From Antennarius striatus (lineage: Eukaryota; Chordata; Actinopteri; Lophiiformes; Antennariidae): a stretch of 64,000 bases of DNA. The stretch covers positions 12,121,501 through 12,185,500 of the forward strand of contig NC_090778.1 of the NCBI RefSeq assembly GCF_040054535.1, written 5' to 3'. Numbering within the stretch: the stretch's first letter is position 1; each line of letters opens with the position of its first letter. Shown piece after piece: positions 11,460 to 36,156 of the stretch. Both the position numbers and the translations under genes were made by a program. The notes beneath the pieces are model-generated. The model was given only the letters and a program-made list of their open reading frames with translations. It had not been told where the DNA came from and made no database searches.

Positions 11460-12074
11460 CTCTACTGTGTTCTGTTTTTGTCATATTCATTTGTTCCTGA
11501 CTTTGTCTTTTGTTTATTGGTTTTCAGTTTATGTACTTTTCTGGTTTTCTGTTACCACTACATTCATGATTCACTGCACCTGGTTTGTTTCCCCTGATTG
11601 TTATGTTTGTTCGTTAACCAATCCGTGTTTAGTTCTCCCCCCAGTCAATTAGATGATCATTAGTTCTACCTGCAACTAACATAGCACCCTGGTCTGTCTA
11701 TTTAAGGCACTTCACCTCAGTTCAGGTCTGTCGCAGTGCAACAGTTTCCTTTTGAGCAGAGATTCTTGTATGCCTGATCATCATTGTTGTTCCTACACCG
11801 CTTCCGTACAACCACGAGTTTTGCCTTGCCTTGTCTGCGTTCTTTCCGGATTCTGACCTTTGCCTGTTGACCACGATTTTTGTCTGTTGATGCCCTGTGT
11901 ATGACCTTTTTCCTGTCTGTTGGATTACAATTTTGCCTGCCTTTTTTGTACTGTCTTCTCCCTGATTTTCTGGTTTTGACCCCTACTTGGATTTTGGACT
12001 ACGAACTGATTAAAGGCTTTTGATTAATTGACACCTTGACTCTCACACCTGGTTCCTTTTGGAAATCGTTACAA
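11460..12074 (+). mobile_element. Probable solo LTR (Gypsy-like)
   Basis: The segment has LTR composition: TG start near 11466, a promoter-like CTATTTAAGGC at about 11697-11708, a cysteine/proline-poor T-rich R-U5-like part, and GATTAAAGGC near 12008 (polyA-like) before an end in GTTACA (about 12074). The syntenic flank of copy C lacks it. No target-site duplication is clear to me, so borders are approximate. It carries no coding sequence. Confidence 0.45.
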
Positions 12075-12134
12075 ACATATTCGTCTTTCTGTAGACAAGT
12101 TTTATTCAGAGAGAAAGCATCAATGCTATGAACA

Positions 12135-12277
12135 TTCATTCATTCACCTTCATGTACTGCCGCTGTATCCACCGTAGTGGGTCACGGGGAGCTGGAGTCT
12201 ATCCCAGCTGGCATAGGGCGTGAGGCAGGGGACACTCCGGGCACGACACTCCGGGCACGACGCCAGTGCACCACAAC
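12135..12277 (+). repeat. Short interspersed repeat with 10-bp target-site duplication
   Basis: It belongs to the same family as 2990-3350 ('tatcccagctgg', 'gccagtgcacca'), truncated. It is flanked by GCTATGAACA at 12125-12134 and 12278-12287. The paralogous DNA upstream of copy C has a single related site (19608-19617, GCTATGATCA) and no insert. It includes a 15-bp tandem duplication of 'gacactccgggcac'. Confidence 0.8.
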
Positions 12278-12389
12278 GCTATGAACAATTCTCAGATAAT
12301 TGATGCAAAAGGATCTGCTGGATTTTTCGTTTGACAAAGCTGAATGGCTCAATGTGCCCAGTGTTTCATTCAAAACAGTACTTCATTCA

Positions 12390-12475
12390 CAGGGTGCTGC
12401 AGCCTATCCCAGCTGGCTGGGCGCGTTTGGCAGAGGAAACTCCGGTGATGCCAGAGCACCGCCAAACAGTACTTC
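12390..12475 (+). repeat. Second fragment of the same interspersed repeat
   Basis: Contains 'gcagcctatcccagctggctggg', read in parts, and 'ccagagcaccgccaa', matching the family at 2990-3350. From 12480 to 13320 I see no gene or repeat that I can name. Confidence 0.55.
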
Positions 12476-13329
12476 CTTCATACTTTTATTGATTTATTGC
12501 TGTTCTCCACTGTGACTGCAATATTTTTCACAAAATGACATGTCTTGTAAAGCCCCTCCACTTCCTGTTACAGAGCAAAAATGGCAATCTTGAAATTTGG
12601 GAAGTGTCTCTCATTTTACACTCATGGGTCATTTTTACAATATGGCCTTTTGCTGTGCTTGGTGTGTGTTATGCCCGGTATAGGAGTGTCCAAGTCATAA
12701 CATGAACAGGCTCCATCTTCCCCAAGTCTCACGGAGCCACAAGGACAAATGGTTGACAAAATACAGAATTAAGAGTTTTTATTTACAAGAACCAAAGATA
12801 TATCCAACAATTTGTTGAGGTAGCTTCAGGTTGGTCTAATGCCATTATTATAAACATAACGTTCCTATCTGAAAAGAAACAATGATTAACCTAACAGAAA
12901 AAGAAATGACAGAATCTAACCTCCCTAACTATATGAACAGGAGAAAAAGTATAACCAAGCAAACTGGCAGTCCAACCCGACTTCTCAAGCAAAGCTTAAC
13001 AGTCCATTGACAAAGCAACATGTGGCTGGTTGGGAGATGAGAAAGATGAGGATGATCTGCTGCCTGCTCCCCCCGAATGACTGTCATCTTGAATCTCTTG
13101 TATATCTGGTGAGATCTTGAAGTGACCAATTGGCAGGGGGAACAGGCGCGCTCCTCCAATCACCGCCAGGTGATGGCACAGGCTAATTTACATAAAACAA
13201 CGAGCAGACAAAAACAGTGGGAAGAAGACAAACCCAACACACACACACGACTGTAGTTGTCACAGTGTGAATAATCCTATACAGTTTGAGCATGGAAGAA
13301 TGTCATTCAATACTACACTACATACAGAA

Positions 13330-13520
13330 TACAGTATTTTCCACACCATAAGACGCACTGGATTATAAAGCACACCTTCAATTATTGGCCTTTAAAAAAA
13401 AAAATCAGACATAAAGTGCACTGGATTATAAAGCGCACTGGATTATAAAATGCATCTGAATGAATTGTGTATTTTCAAACTTTTTTCATATATAGGGCAC
13501 ATTGGATTATAAGAAATTCA
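13330..13520 (+). repeat. Dispersed repeat with iterated CACTGGATTATAA units
   Basis: Starts with 'acagtattttccacacca' and carries four 'ggattataa' motifs spaced by about 15-110 bp. This resembles the non-autonomous DNA-transposon family in vertebrates that starts ACAGTATTTTCC. Family name uncertain. Confidence 0.5.
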
Positions 13521-13634
13521 GAAGATTTAAGGCTTTTAGGTGTGCCTAATGGTGTTTATCTGTTTAGCCCTTAGTTCTCTGCCAGAGAGTTAATGATTCA
13601 TTGGTACCTTCCAGCATTCCTGATCTGTGTGATT

Positions 13635-14330
13635 CAGTGACGTGCAGTGAGGTTCATGGCTGGTGAAGCACTGATTTCATCATAATTAGATTTACAAAAA
13701 TATGGACCTATGGTGTAGCTTATTCACCATTTAATTAACTGTAACACACAATCACATTTGATTAAAAAAAAAACCTTGTTGTTTCCTAAATGTTTGCTTA
13801 TTTATTATGTTTACTTTTAAATGAAGTCCATTCACCGCTCCTTCTGAACAAAAACATAGAAAAAATTTTGAGTTGAGATATGTAATCCTCCAAGGCGAGC
13901 GGAAAAAAAAAAAACACCGAATGGTTACACTTGACTGTGGATTGTAGTTTGCTGTCACTTCTTCTACGGCCAAGGAAGAGGAATCCTTGGCTGAATCCCT
14001 GGGATCACCACCACCCCTACCATGAGGCAGGAGATCTGCGTGCCTCACTTTGTGCCTTTTCCCAGTAGTTTTAGGACCGCTCAACTCAAAAAAGACTTTA
14101 CGCACATACAGTTGTTCACAAAAAAGCAATGTACAGTATACATATACATACACATTAGCTTAATTATGGGAATTTAGTTCATGGAGCATACGTGTTTGAA
14201 CATTTTCATAGTGACATATAGAAAGATAGCATTATGGTCTCACTGTATAGCTACCAGCACAGCTAGCCGAGCTATTGCACAATCCATGGTGAGGCACGGC
14301 TGGCAGGTGCTTCACCGCAGGTCTCTTCTC
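13635..14330. mobile_element. Possible non-autonomous DNA transposon (hAT-like MITE)
   Basis: The left edge 'cagtgacgtgcagtgaggttcatggc' (read in parts) and a right part with 'atggtgaggcacggctggcaggtgcttcacc', in opposite sense, resemble terminal parts of a common fish element. The internal open frame 14153-13752 has no known domain. From 14400 to 15150 no feature is seen. Confidence 0.3.
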
Positions 14331-15650
14331 AGTATTTCAGAGGTAAATGTGAAAATTCAGAAAATCTTGAGTGAAAATAACCTAAAAATGGTGAGGTTAA
14401 ATGGAAAATAACTTTATAATACACATCACTGGATAAATACAACCATTTAATTTTTTTCTTCCATTTTTCATATTTTTCTTTCACTGGTGTGATTGTTTTG
14501 CACCGATTTGTGCTTGTTGGCCTTTTCCGATTGGAAGTGTTTGCCTCTTCTGATTGAATACCTGCTTGTGTACTCTGTTTTGGATTGAATTTTGGATTTG
14601 GACTTCACTGTACTGTGCTTATGATTTCCAAATGTGTGTCCAATGACACTTCATGATTTCTGAGGAACTCAATGTTTATCCAGGAGGTTTACTTCAATAA
14701 AAAGAAAATAAGTATCTCCACTGTACATGTTCTTTGGGAGAGTACCGGAGAAGTCAGTGTTTATTTTTTGTTTTTGTCTTTTGAATGTTTCCACTGGAAA
14801 CAATATACAAATTCTAAAAAGAGTATGCTCATTATTAGTTTACAGATTGTGTATTTAATTTCAAAAATGTTAAGGGCTCATAAGGGGTTTCAAACTAAAA
14901 CCAAAAAATAACAAAGAAAGTTTTTAAATGTACCTCAGGCAATTGTAGAAGTAATTTGTTAAAGTAAGACCCAGGAGTGGCAGCAGTGGTGCATAATATT
15001 TTATCCATTTAGAGACGACTGAAGATTTAATTTATCACAGAGGGGACTTGAAGTCATTTTATTTACCATGGGGGAATCCCCAAGTCAACCAGAACATGGA
15101 AAATGTCCACTTACATTCATGAACACAATTTTTCAGAAAGGGCAAGAAACAGTCAGTGAACTGCTCCCTTTTGTAAATTCAGTAATTTAATCAGCTTTTG
15201 TCTTTGTTTTTCCCGTACGTCCACAACACCTTCGTAAGCATAAAGTGCAGGTCTTGCTAAAGAGGAGTATGAGGGAAACGATAACTGCAAGGAGGAACAC
15301 CAGGACATCCAGACTGTGGTACTGGTACCAGGTAAGCTCATGGGCCTGGACTCTCAGGTGCATGGCTCCTTTGTTTCTCATGGTGAACTCGATCCAGAAT
15401 ACAGCGTCATCCAGAGGGCTCACTGGCCGGTCATGGTGAATAGCAGAGAGTCGCATAACACTCTCCTTGTACCTGTAAATGTTGATAAATAGGGGAAAAT
15501 GTCAATTAATGCCTTATTTAATTTTTTTGCCTAACCATAAATAATAAAAAATAAGAAAACACTTAACTTATTTTCTAGTTGGGTTTATTTTAGTCTATTT
15601 ACTGGTTTAGTAGGTTTAAGCTTTGTGGTCTGAAACTCAGTGGTGATAAA

Positions 15651-16792
15651 CAGTGTACTCTCTAAGCTGTGTCCTTTTGCAATTGTGCACTGCTTGCACA
15701 TTTTCAGCGCACAAGAAAATCTATGTATCGCATAAAATAAAGTTTGATACGAACGGATTAGATAATATCTAACATTAGACCTACTCTAAGTAACTATACC
15801 AATCGTATTGTTTTCTGTACCATTTTTCATTGTAACTCAGTGAGTGACAGGTGTCCAGCCAATGATACAATAAGGTTCACTGACGCTACCCAGCCAATCA
15901 GACCATTGACAGTCCTGCATGTGCACCCTGCTATACGCGCCGTTCAGGTTAGCTAGCTAACGACTGGAAACAAACGGGCAGCAACACATCCACTCACCAA
16001 GCCAAAGTAAAAAAGAAATTAAATTCTTAAGATGGAATGACTGCCTGAATTTATGCAAATAGAAGAACAAGCAGAGTGGTGAGATATTTGTCTTTTAGAG
16101 AAAGTTCAAATCAAGAAGCAGACAAAGCCACTAACCTGGACAAAGTGTACAACCACATGAAAAATGAGATAAAATTTAAGTCGGATATGTGCATATTCAA
16201 ATGACATTTATTCAGAGTTTTTATTTCTGGATATTAATCATTAAATACTGTTACTACTACATAAACAATTTATGGTCAGTAGAAATGCTAACAAAAAAAG
16301 AGTAGTTAGGTATTTTACAGACCAAGAGTTACAGGAATGTATTCTGTATCAGAAGGAACAGCACACATGATTGCGGAAAATGTGAATGTTTTAATGTGAA
16401 CAAAATGTTATGTCTGAAAGGTGTGTCATTTCTTCCAGAACAGGACCCCTAGCCAGGCCACAACTGGACCTCACCTAACCCAAAGCAGCTCTCCTCCATT
16501 GGTCGAAGCTGGACCCTCACGTATAACATACCACACATCTCATGAAGAACAAGATTTGTGTCCTTTTTCATTTCAAGTGAGCCAAATCACTTGTATTAAA
16601 AGTAAACAAACAAAATTGCTGCTGTAATTTGATTATTTTAATAAGCCATGTAACTTGCTATGATCCAAGGTTTTGAAAAAGTGTAATACTGGTGTGTGGG
16701 CGTGCACATCTGATGTTGCTCACAGTGGTCCTTAGTGTGCTCAGGAAGCTTGTGTGTTTGCCCAGACACATGAAAAATTAGAGGGAACATTG
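15651..16792. mobile_element. hAT-type DNA transposon, non-autonomous, 1142 bp
   Basis: Terminal inverted repeats: CAGTGTACTCTCTAA at the left, and CAATGTTCCCTCTAA as the reverse complement of the right end. They are flanked by 8-bp direct repeats GTGATAAA (15643-15650) and GTGATATT (16793-16800). Eight-base duplications are diagnostic of hAT. No transposase is readable. The matching place in copy B intron 5 (GTGATAAT, 30451-30458) is empty. It lies in intron 5 of pseudogene C. Confidence 0.85.
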
Positions 16793-17397
16793 GTGATATT
16801 CATATTCAGCTTTTGCGGCATTAATACCTGAAAACGGTGCAGATAGGAAAGAAAGCTTACGATTTGTCATTGATGACAGCGTTGATCGCATCTCTCAGAT
16901 CTTCAGTCTTCAGGGAGTTCAAATCTAAGATCGTGGCGGCTCCTCTGGCCTTCATGTGAATCATGTTTTCTGGTTGATCACCAAACAACGGAATGCCCAC
17001 CATAGGAACACCATGGTAGATAGCCTTATCCCATTAGAGCCACCATGGGTGATGAAGGCTCTGGTCTTGGGATGACCTTGAAGGGTACCAACAAACATGA
17101 AACAAAACCAAAACAACAAACAAAACTTGGACATTACAGCCTTCAAAGGACTAGCCTGTGAATTTCAGGTGAAGGTGGGCTGCTGACTTTAGTCCTGAAG
17201 AGTTGGGTCTTCTGTGTTGTGCTATACAGTATGTTTATACTGAATTCTTCACTGCAATGTACAGCATACATTACTTTGTTTGTGACGTGGTGGTTTGTGC
17301 TTCAGGTGCACCAGCTTCTGTCATAGTTTGAAATACATGTGAATATTGGGGACTGAAAATTCTTTTGTTTCTCTTCTGAAACACCAGCAACTTACAG

Positions 17398-17535
17398 GAT
17401 CATCCATCCATCCATCCATCCATCCAAACACCCACACATCTATCTAACTTCTTGTAGATGAGACAACCATAATCATCTCTCTACAGCCACTTTTTGGCTT
17501 TGTGGGTCATAGGTGTTGCTGTAACCTATCCCTGT
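17398..17535 (+). repeat. (CATC)n run and interspersed repeat fragment
   Basis: Five to six CATC units at about 17400-17426, then 'ttcttgtagatgagacaaccataatcatc' (in parts) and 'gctgtaacctatccctg'. These match the family copy at 48030-48420. Confidence 0.6.
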
Positions 17536-18374
17536 TTTTGTTGTTAGTTTTGTTGGTCAGATTATCCAAACTGGCCCAGTTTGGATAATCATGTCTTAAG
17601 GTCAGTATGATTGGGTTTTCTGTCCATTTCATTGAGATTCAACGTTTGTTTCTTGGTGTACTTCAGTCCAACAAGGCCGGGACGTTGTCCTTAATATCTT
17701 CATGGGTAAACATGTAGTTCAAAACCCACTCACACCGACCAGCGTTTTCAATGATGATCAACAGAAATGGGAGGAACCTGAGACACATTGCAAGTCTAAA
17801 TTTCCAGATGATTTGCTTTTTCAGAAAATTTAAATGTATTAAATAATTTATTCATGAATGACTGTGGTGGACACTGCATTTCATTTTGTAATATGAATCA
17901 TAAGGAATACTGTCTCATAGGCCTGTTCTGTTACAGCCGTACTTACCCAGTAGGTCATTCTGAGGGATCCAATTGTATATTCTAGTGTAGGCAGCCAGAC
18001 TCTTTGGTTTTTCTCCACTGTATTTCCACAGCACCTAATTAACAGTGGCATAACCAGTTTATACTTCACATGATTTCATTCTAAGTTTTCTTATTTTTCT
18101 TCACTTTAGTTACTTTCTTTTATTTTGGCAGAATGTTTGAATAACCTTTTGAGAAACATTAAGATTTTCTTACATGTTTTATTGTTTCTCTTTGCCTTAA
18201 GCCCTTCAAAGTTTACTCATCCCCCAGGAAGAAATGTCATGTCATTGTAACTTTACGACCCTTGAATAAATATTGATGTGTTTTACCTTTGTGCTGAAAA
18301 AGATGTGCCACCATGTGCTAAACACATGTATCAGGAACTGCCCTACATATGTTAGTAATCTATCCTAGTTCAGA

Positions 18375-18600
18375 ACTACCTTAGTTTTAGGCCCCGTCCA
18401 CACGATGACGGTTTTTTTTTTGAAAACGCAAATTTTTAAAAACGCATCGAAAATTATTCGCATCCACACAACAGCGTTTTCCAAAAAATCTGTCCATACG
18501 TAAACGCAGCAGTGCGGTTTCGAAGACGGCTATAAGCATGCCAAACCATGTGGTGGCAGTATTGAGTCAAATTTTATCCAATAGGAATCCTCCGTGTTTT
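18375..18600 (+). mobile_element. MITE-like repeat replacing UGT copy C exons
   Basis: Starts 'aggccccgtccacacgatgacgg' (in parts) and has GCATCCACACAACAGCG, the landmarks of an abundant non-autonomous fish DNA transposon family ending in CCCCGTCCACACG. It abuts the truncated 3' side of copy C exon 1 at about 18615, so it marks a deletion breakpoint. Confidence 0.45.
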
Positions 18601-19190
18601 GTTGTCACAACACACGGGACCACAATGTCTCTCCCAGTTACTGCCAAGGGAAAAGCGCAATGAAAAGATCAAGGGGATGCCCAAAATCACTGCCAGGGCA
18701 CATGGGGTCAGCTAGGAGGAGGTCATATTTGCCTTCCTTCAGCTTTTTCATGGCGGCTTCTGATTTCAGCACACCATCCAGAAAGTTCAGTGAATACTGC
18801 ATGTCGACCACCATTAGTTCTATAAATCTGATGTAGATCTGTAAGTAGTTCATATGAGGCATTTCATCTATGGAAAAATGAAGGAAATCTGCCATCAATT
18901 TCTCAATGACCTCCATTGATACAGAGACATTGAAGTGTTCGTAGTGAAATCGTGCAGGCTCACTGGCATTCACTAACACTGATGAACTCGGCACAAGAAC
19001 TGTCACCTGGTGTCCCTTATCAATCAGCTTCTCCAGCACTGGCTTCATGTTAATCCAGTGGCTGCCTTCGGTGTAGCACAAAAAATATTACCTCCGTTCG
19101 TGCTCCATGTCATACAAAGTATGACATGGAGAGAGATGCTCTTTGACCTTCATAATGGCGGTTTTCCTGGGGCAACGGTTGCTACTACCT

Positions 19191-19233
19191 GACAGCTTTT
19201 AAATTATATGCTCCAACAAAGATAATAATTAAC
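19191..19233 (-). promoter_or_regulatory. UGT promoter of copy C: HNF1-like site
   Basis: The minus strand reads GTTAATTATTATC at 19233-19221, one mismatch from GTTAATNATTAAC. A TTTAAA motif lies nearer the start, as in copies A and D. The site is better kept than the gene it once served. Confidence 0.4.
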
Positions 19234-19719
19234 TAATTAAGTCTGGACTCTGGTTCATAAGTTTGCATTTGCTCAATGACTTGAGATAATGTACAGAATA
19301 GTGCTGGACTTAAAAAAAAGCTTAAAAAATACATTAAAACATTTTTTTTAACCTATGAAAGTATGGGAGAATATTACACAGCAAGGTAATAATTTCTTTA
19401 TTTTTGTATGGATGTGGGTGCCTGTGAAAATTTTTTAAAATGCTAAACAATGAATGAAATGTGAGGCCCAAATATCTTGTCAAGCACTCAAAGAGACCTG
19501 GTAGTACTGTCCTCTTTTGAAATGTCCATAAGAAAAAAATGGTGAAAAGTGGTCTGATGCTGAACATCTTTAAGCTTACTAAAATCAATCAGAGAGAAAG
19601 CATCAATGCTATGATCAAATATCAGATAACTGATGCAAAGGGATTTATAACACAGAGATTTAATTTAAAAGCCATATGTAAATGTGCCATTTTTATTTTT
19701 AATAAGAAACTTAAATTTG

Positions 19720-19749
19720 ACTCCTGTGCTTACTTTTAAGCACAGGAGT
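19720..19749. repeat. Perfect 13-bp inverted repeat with 4-nt loop
   Basis: Arms ACTCCTGTGCTTA (19720-19732) and its exact reverse complement (19737-19749), loop CTTT. It lies at the left border of the LINE fragment that follows. Confidence 0.9.
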
Positions 19750-20140
19750 AAAACATGTTTGACTTACGATATACAGTGATTTGCCCTTGGCAAAAGGCCC
19801 CCAAACTACATAAGCCTGAAGTGCTCCCCGCAGGATACAATGAAGGATGCAATTGAAGGACTTCTCCAGATCTACAAAGCATACATGGACTGGTGGGGAG
19901 AACTCCCACGAACCCTTGAGCGCTCGATGGAGCGTGTCGAGCTGGTCCAGTGTTCCGCAACCAAGATGAAAACTGTATTGTTTCACCTGAATATGAGGTT
20001 TGACTATCAATCTAATCCTCCTTTCCAGTACCCTGGAATAGACTTTCTCTGGGAGGCTGAGGAGTATGATCCCCCTGAAGTACCTCTGGATAGGCAGACT
20101 ACCCCGGTCTGCCTGTCTCTGACCGCCATGCAATGTTACA
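19750..20140 (-). mobile_element. LINE reverse-transcriptase fragment
   Basis: The minus-strand frame 20133-19711 has RT signatures: the fingers motif YFRGIILLSLPEKVYSRVLE (YRGI.LLSLPGKV.S..L), then LDQLDTLHRAL and VCFVDLEKSFNCI, the first catalytic-Asp motif. It is truncated before the YADD box. A CFVDLEKAFD-type element, distinct from the RTE-type pieces nearby. Confidence 0.75.
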
Positions 20141-20279
20141 GAGATGTATTGATCAAAACAATCCCTGTCTACCCATAGACTTTGGTTGCTCTGCCACCAA
20201 GGAGTTTCAATTTTGCTGTCTGACTGTATGCCGTATCACAACCTTGCACACACTTCTTCTTAGCTAACCTCTTTCTCTG

Positions 20280-21177
20280 TATACACTCCTGTACCTCCTA
20301 TTTCCACCACCAAGTCTCCTTATCTACTTTCCTTCCAGATGACACACCGAGTACTCTCCTACCTGTCTCCCTGATTACATTAGTTGTAGTTGTACAGTCC
20401 TCTGGAAGCACCTCCTGACCACCCAGAGCACGTCTTAACTCCTTCCTAAAAGTCATGCAATACTCTTCCCTTTTCAGATTCCACCATTTTGTCCTCTGCT
20501 CTGCCTTTGCCCTCTTCATCTTCCTCACTGCACACCACCATTCTATGCTGTTTGCCTACATTCTCTCCTATCATTACTTTGCAATCACTGGTCTCCTTCA
20601 GATTACACCGTCTACACAAGATGTAGACGGTATGCTCTGCATTACTTCATCAAAGTCCAATCAGGATTTCTCCTTCTCTTCCAGCTCACATCCTACCTGT
20701 GGAGCATACCCACTCACAATACTGAACATCACACCTTCAATTTTTAGCTTCAGACTCATCACTCTATCTGACACTCTTTACATCCATGACATTCCTTACA
20801 AACTCCTCCTTCACGATAACTCCTACTCCATTTCCCTTCCTATGTACACCATGATAGAACAATTTGAACTTTGCTCCTAAACTCCTAACCTTGCTACCTT
20901 TCCACCTGGTCTCCTGGACACACAGTATGTCTGTCTTCCTCCTCTGCATCGTGTCAACCAACTCTCTACCTTTTTCTGTCGTAGTTCCAACATTCAACGT
21001 CCCTACTCTCAGTCCTACACTCTTGGCGTTCCTCTTCTCTCTCTTCCTATAAATGCACTTTCCTCTTCTCCTTCTTCGACCAACAGTAGTCCAATTTCCA
21101 TTGGCCCCCTGTAGGTGAACTGCACCGATGGCGGTCGTTGTTGACCCAGGCTTCCACCGATCCCGTATGGAAGTCAT
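20280..21177 (-). mobile_element. RTE-like LINE, 5' part: AP endonuclease and linker
   Basis: On the minus strand, 21177-20764 encodes an APE-type endonuclease start, with LRVGTLNVGT, then DILCVQETRWKGS, NGVGVIVKEEF. A sequence near 20630 reads VDYILCRRCNLK, and 20528-20298 gives the linker with TKWWNLKREEYC and LGVSSGRKVDKETWWW. A deletion lies between the first and second parts. It belongs to the same family as 22745-23700, but in the opposite orientation. From 21180 to 22260 I see no gene or named repeat. Confidence 0.8.
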
Positions 21178-22269
21178 AGATTTGATTCACATGCTTGATT
21201 TGGCAAAAGTTTTATGTTGTATGCCCATCCTGACACAACCCTGTGTATTTATCCAAGCTTGGGACCGGCACAATAACACACTGGCTTGTGCCCTCTTACT
21301 ACTACATTGCCCTCTTGCGGCTACATTATATCGTCACCGTGATGCTCTTAAAAATAAACTGCAACTTGACCATAATGTTAAATTCTCGTGTCACATTAAA
21401 TTTTTGTTAAATTAATATTTTTACACATGTACCTGTCCAACAACCTAATGTAAGAGACATATTAGTAAACTGTGCAATATAAAACTACAAAGTCTGAAGT
21501 ACTAGATTGTTATATTATATAAAAAAATAAAATGTCATACTACAAAAAATATTGCCTGTTGCTGATATATTCTGATAGATGACACCAGGTGGTTAGTGTC
21601 ATCATACTCAGGCCCTGTTTTAAACTTTTAATTTTCGAATACCATCCATCATCTGCAAGCTTTATGAACTGTTCTATGTTCATTCTGTAGAGCTCAATCA
21701 AGAAGATCTAGTAGTTAACCTCTCTCCCCTCCTCTCTATGAAATCAATGTAAACAAATGTAAGTATAGCAGGATCATCCAGACAGTGAGGTAGAATTTAA
21801 AGGTTTTTATTAAGTGCTGTAAATGGATGGATGCATTGTCCACAGTATTGACAGACTTAAAATTTAGAAGTTAGATATTATACAATATCTGATTTTAGAA
21901 TGAATTACAGTAGTCATTCATATTTGGAATTTTCAGTATGGCCACGAAATTGGTTTAAAATGTGCTGTAAACAACCATAGGCTTAGCACCACAGTATGAT
22001 ACAGTGTAATTTTGCTTTAATGACTTGGGAGCTGTGAAAAAAAAGTAGATTTGAAAAGAACTAGCCAAAAATAAGTAGGTCAACTCAAAATTGAAATACT
22101 GGAACCAAACCTGATGTCCTGAAAATAATGAGGCAGTTATTGTGAAACATCTGGATTGAAATCATATTTCCACAATAATATCAGACGTTGTAAACAGATT
22201 TTGATGCTTTACCTATATATTTACAGATTATTGCAAAACATTTTTGTTCCCTTTTGTAAGTTCAGTGAT

Positions 22270-36156
<13,887 letters not shown>

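Larger units (their letters stand above)
15187..19153 (-). pseudogene. UGT2-like pseudogene, copy C (exons 1, 4, 5, 6 remain)
   Basis: Remaining pieces on the minus strand: exon 1 part 19153-18620, exon 4 17947-18034 (88 nt, open, good borders), exon 5 16861-17076 (216 nt) and exon 6 15187-15472 (286 nt with stop, open). Damage seen: a deletion after the start codon puts a TAA near codon 20 of exon 1; a 14-nt deletion near 18690 removes the LTAEI region and shifts the frame; the 3' end of exon 1 and all of exons 2 and 3 are missing and partly replaced by a MITE-like repeat; exon 5 lacks 4 nt relative to copy B (near 17025), breaking the donor-binding region just after THGG.NGI. Exon 6 still encodes the transmembrane helix and basic tail. 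It is in phase with copy B exon 5, so its use as an alternative 3' exon of copy B cannot be excluded. Confidence 0.9.

Noticed and set aside
13752-14153. 133-codon minus-strand frame as a gene
   Set aside because: Lies inside a probable repeat, with poly-A/T-coded F and K runs and no domain.
20617-20641. Perfect 10-bp inverted repeat ACCGTCTACA / TGTAGACGGT
   Set aside because: It arises from the normal coding sequence of the RTE endonuclease (VDYILCRR region).
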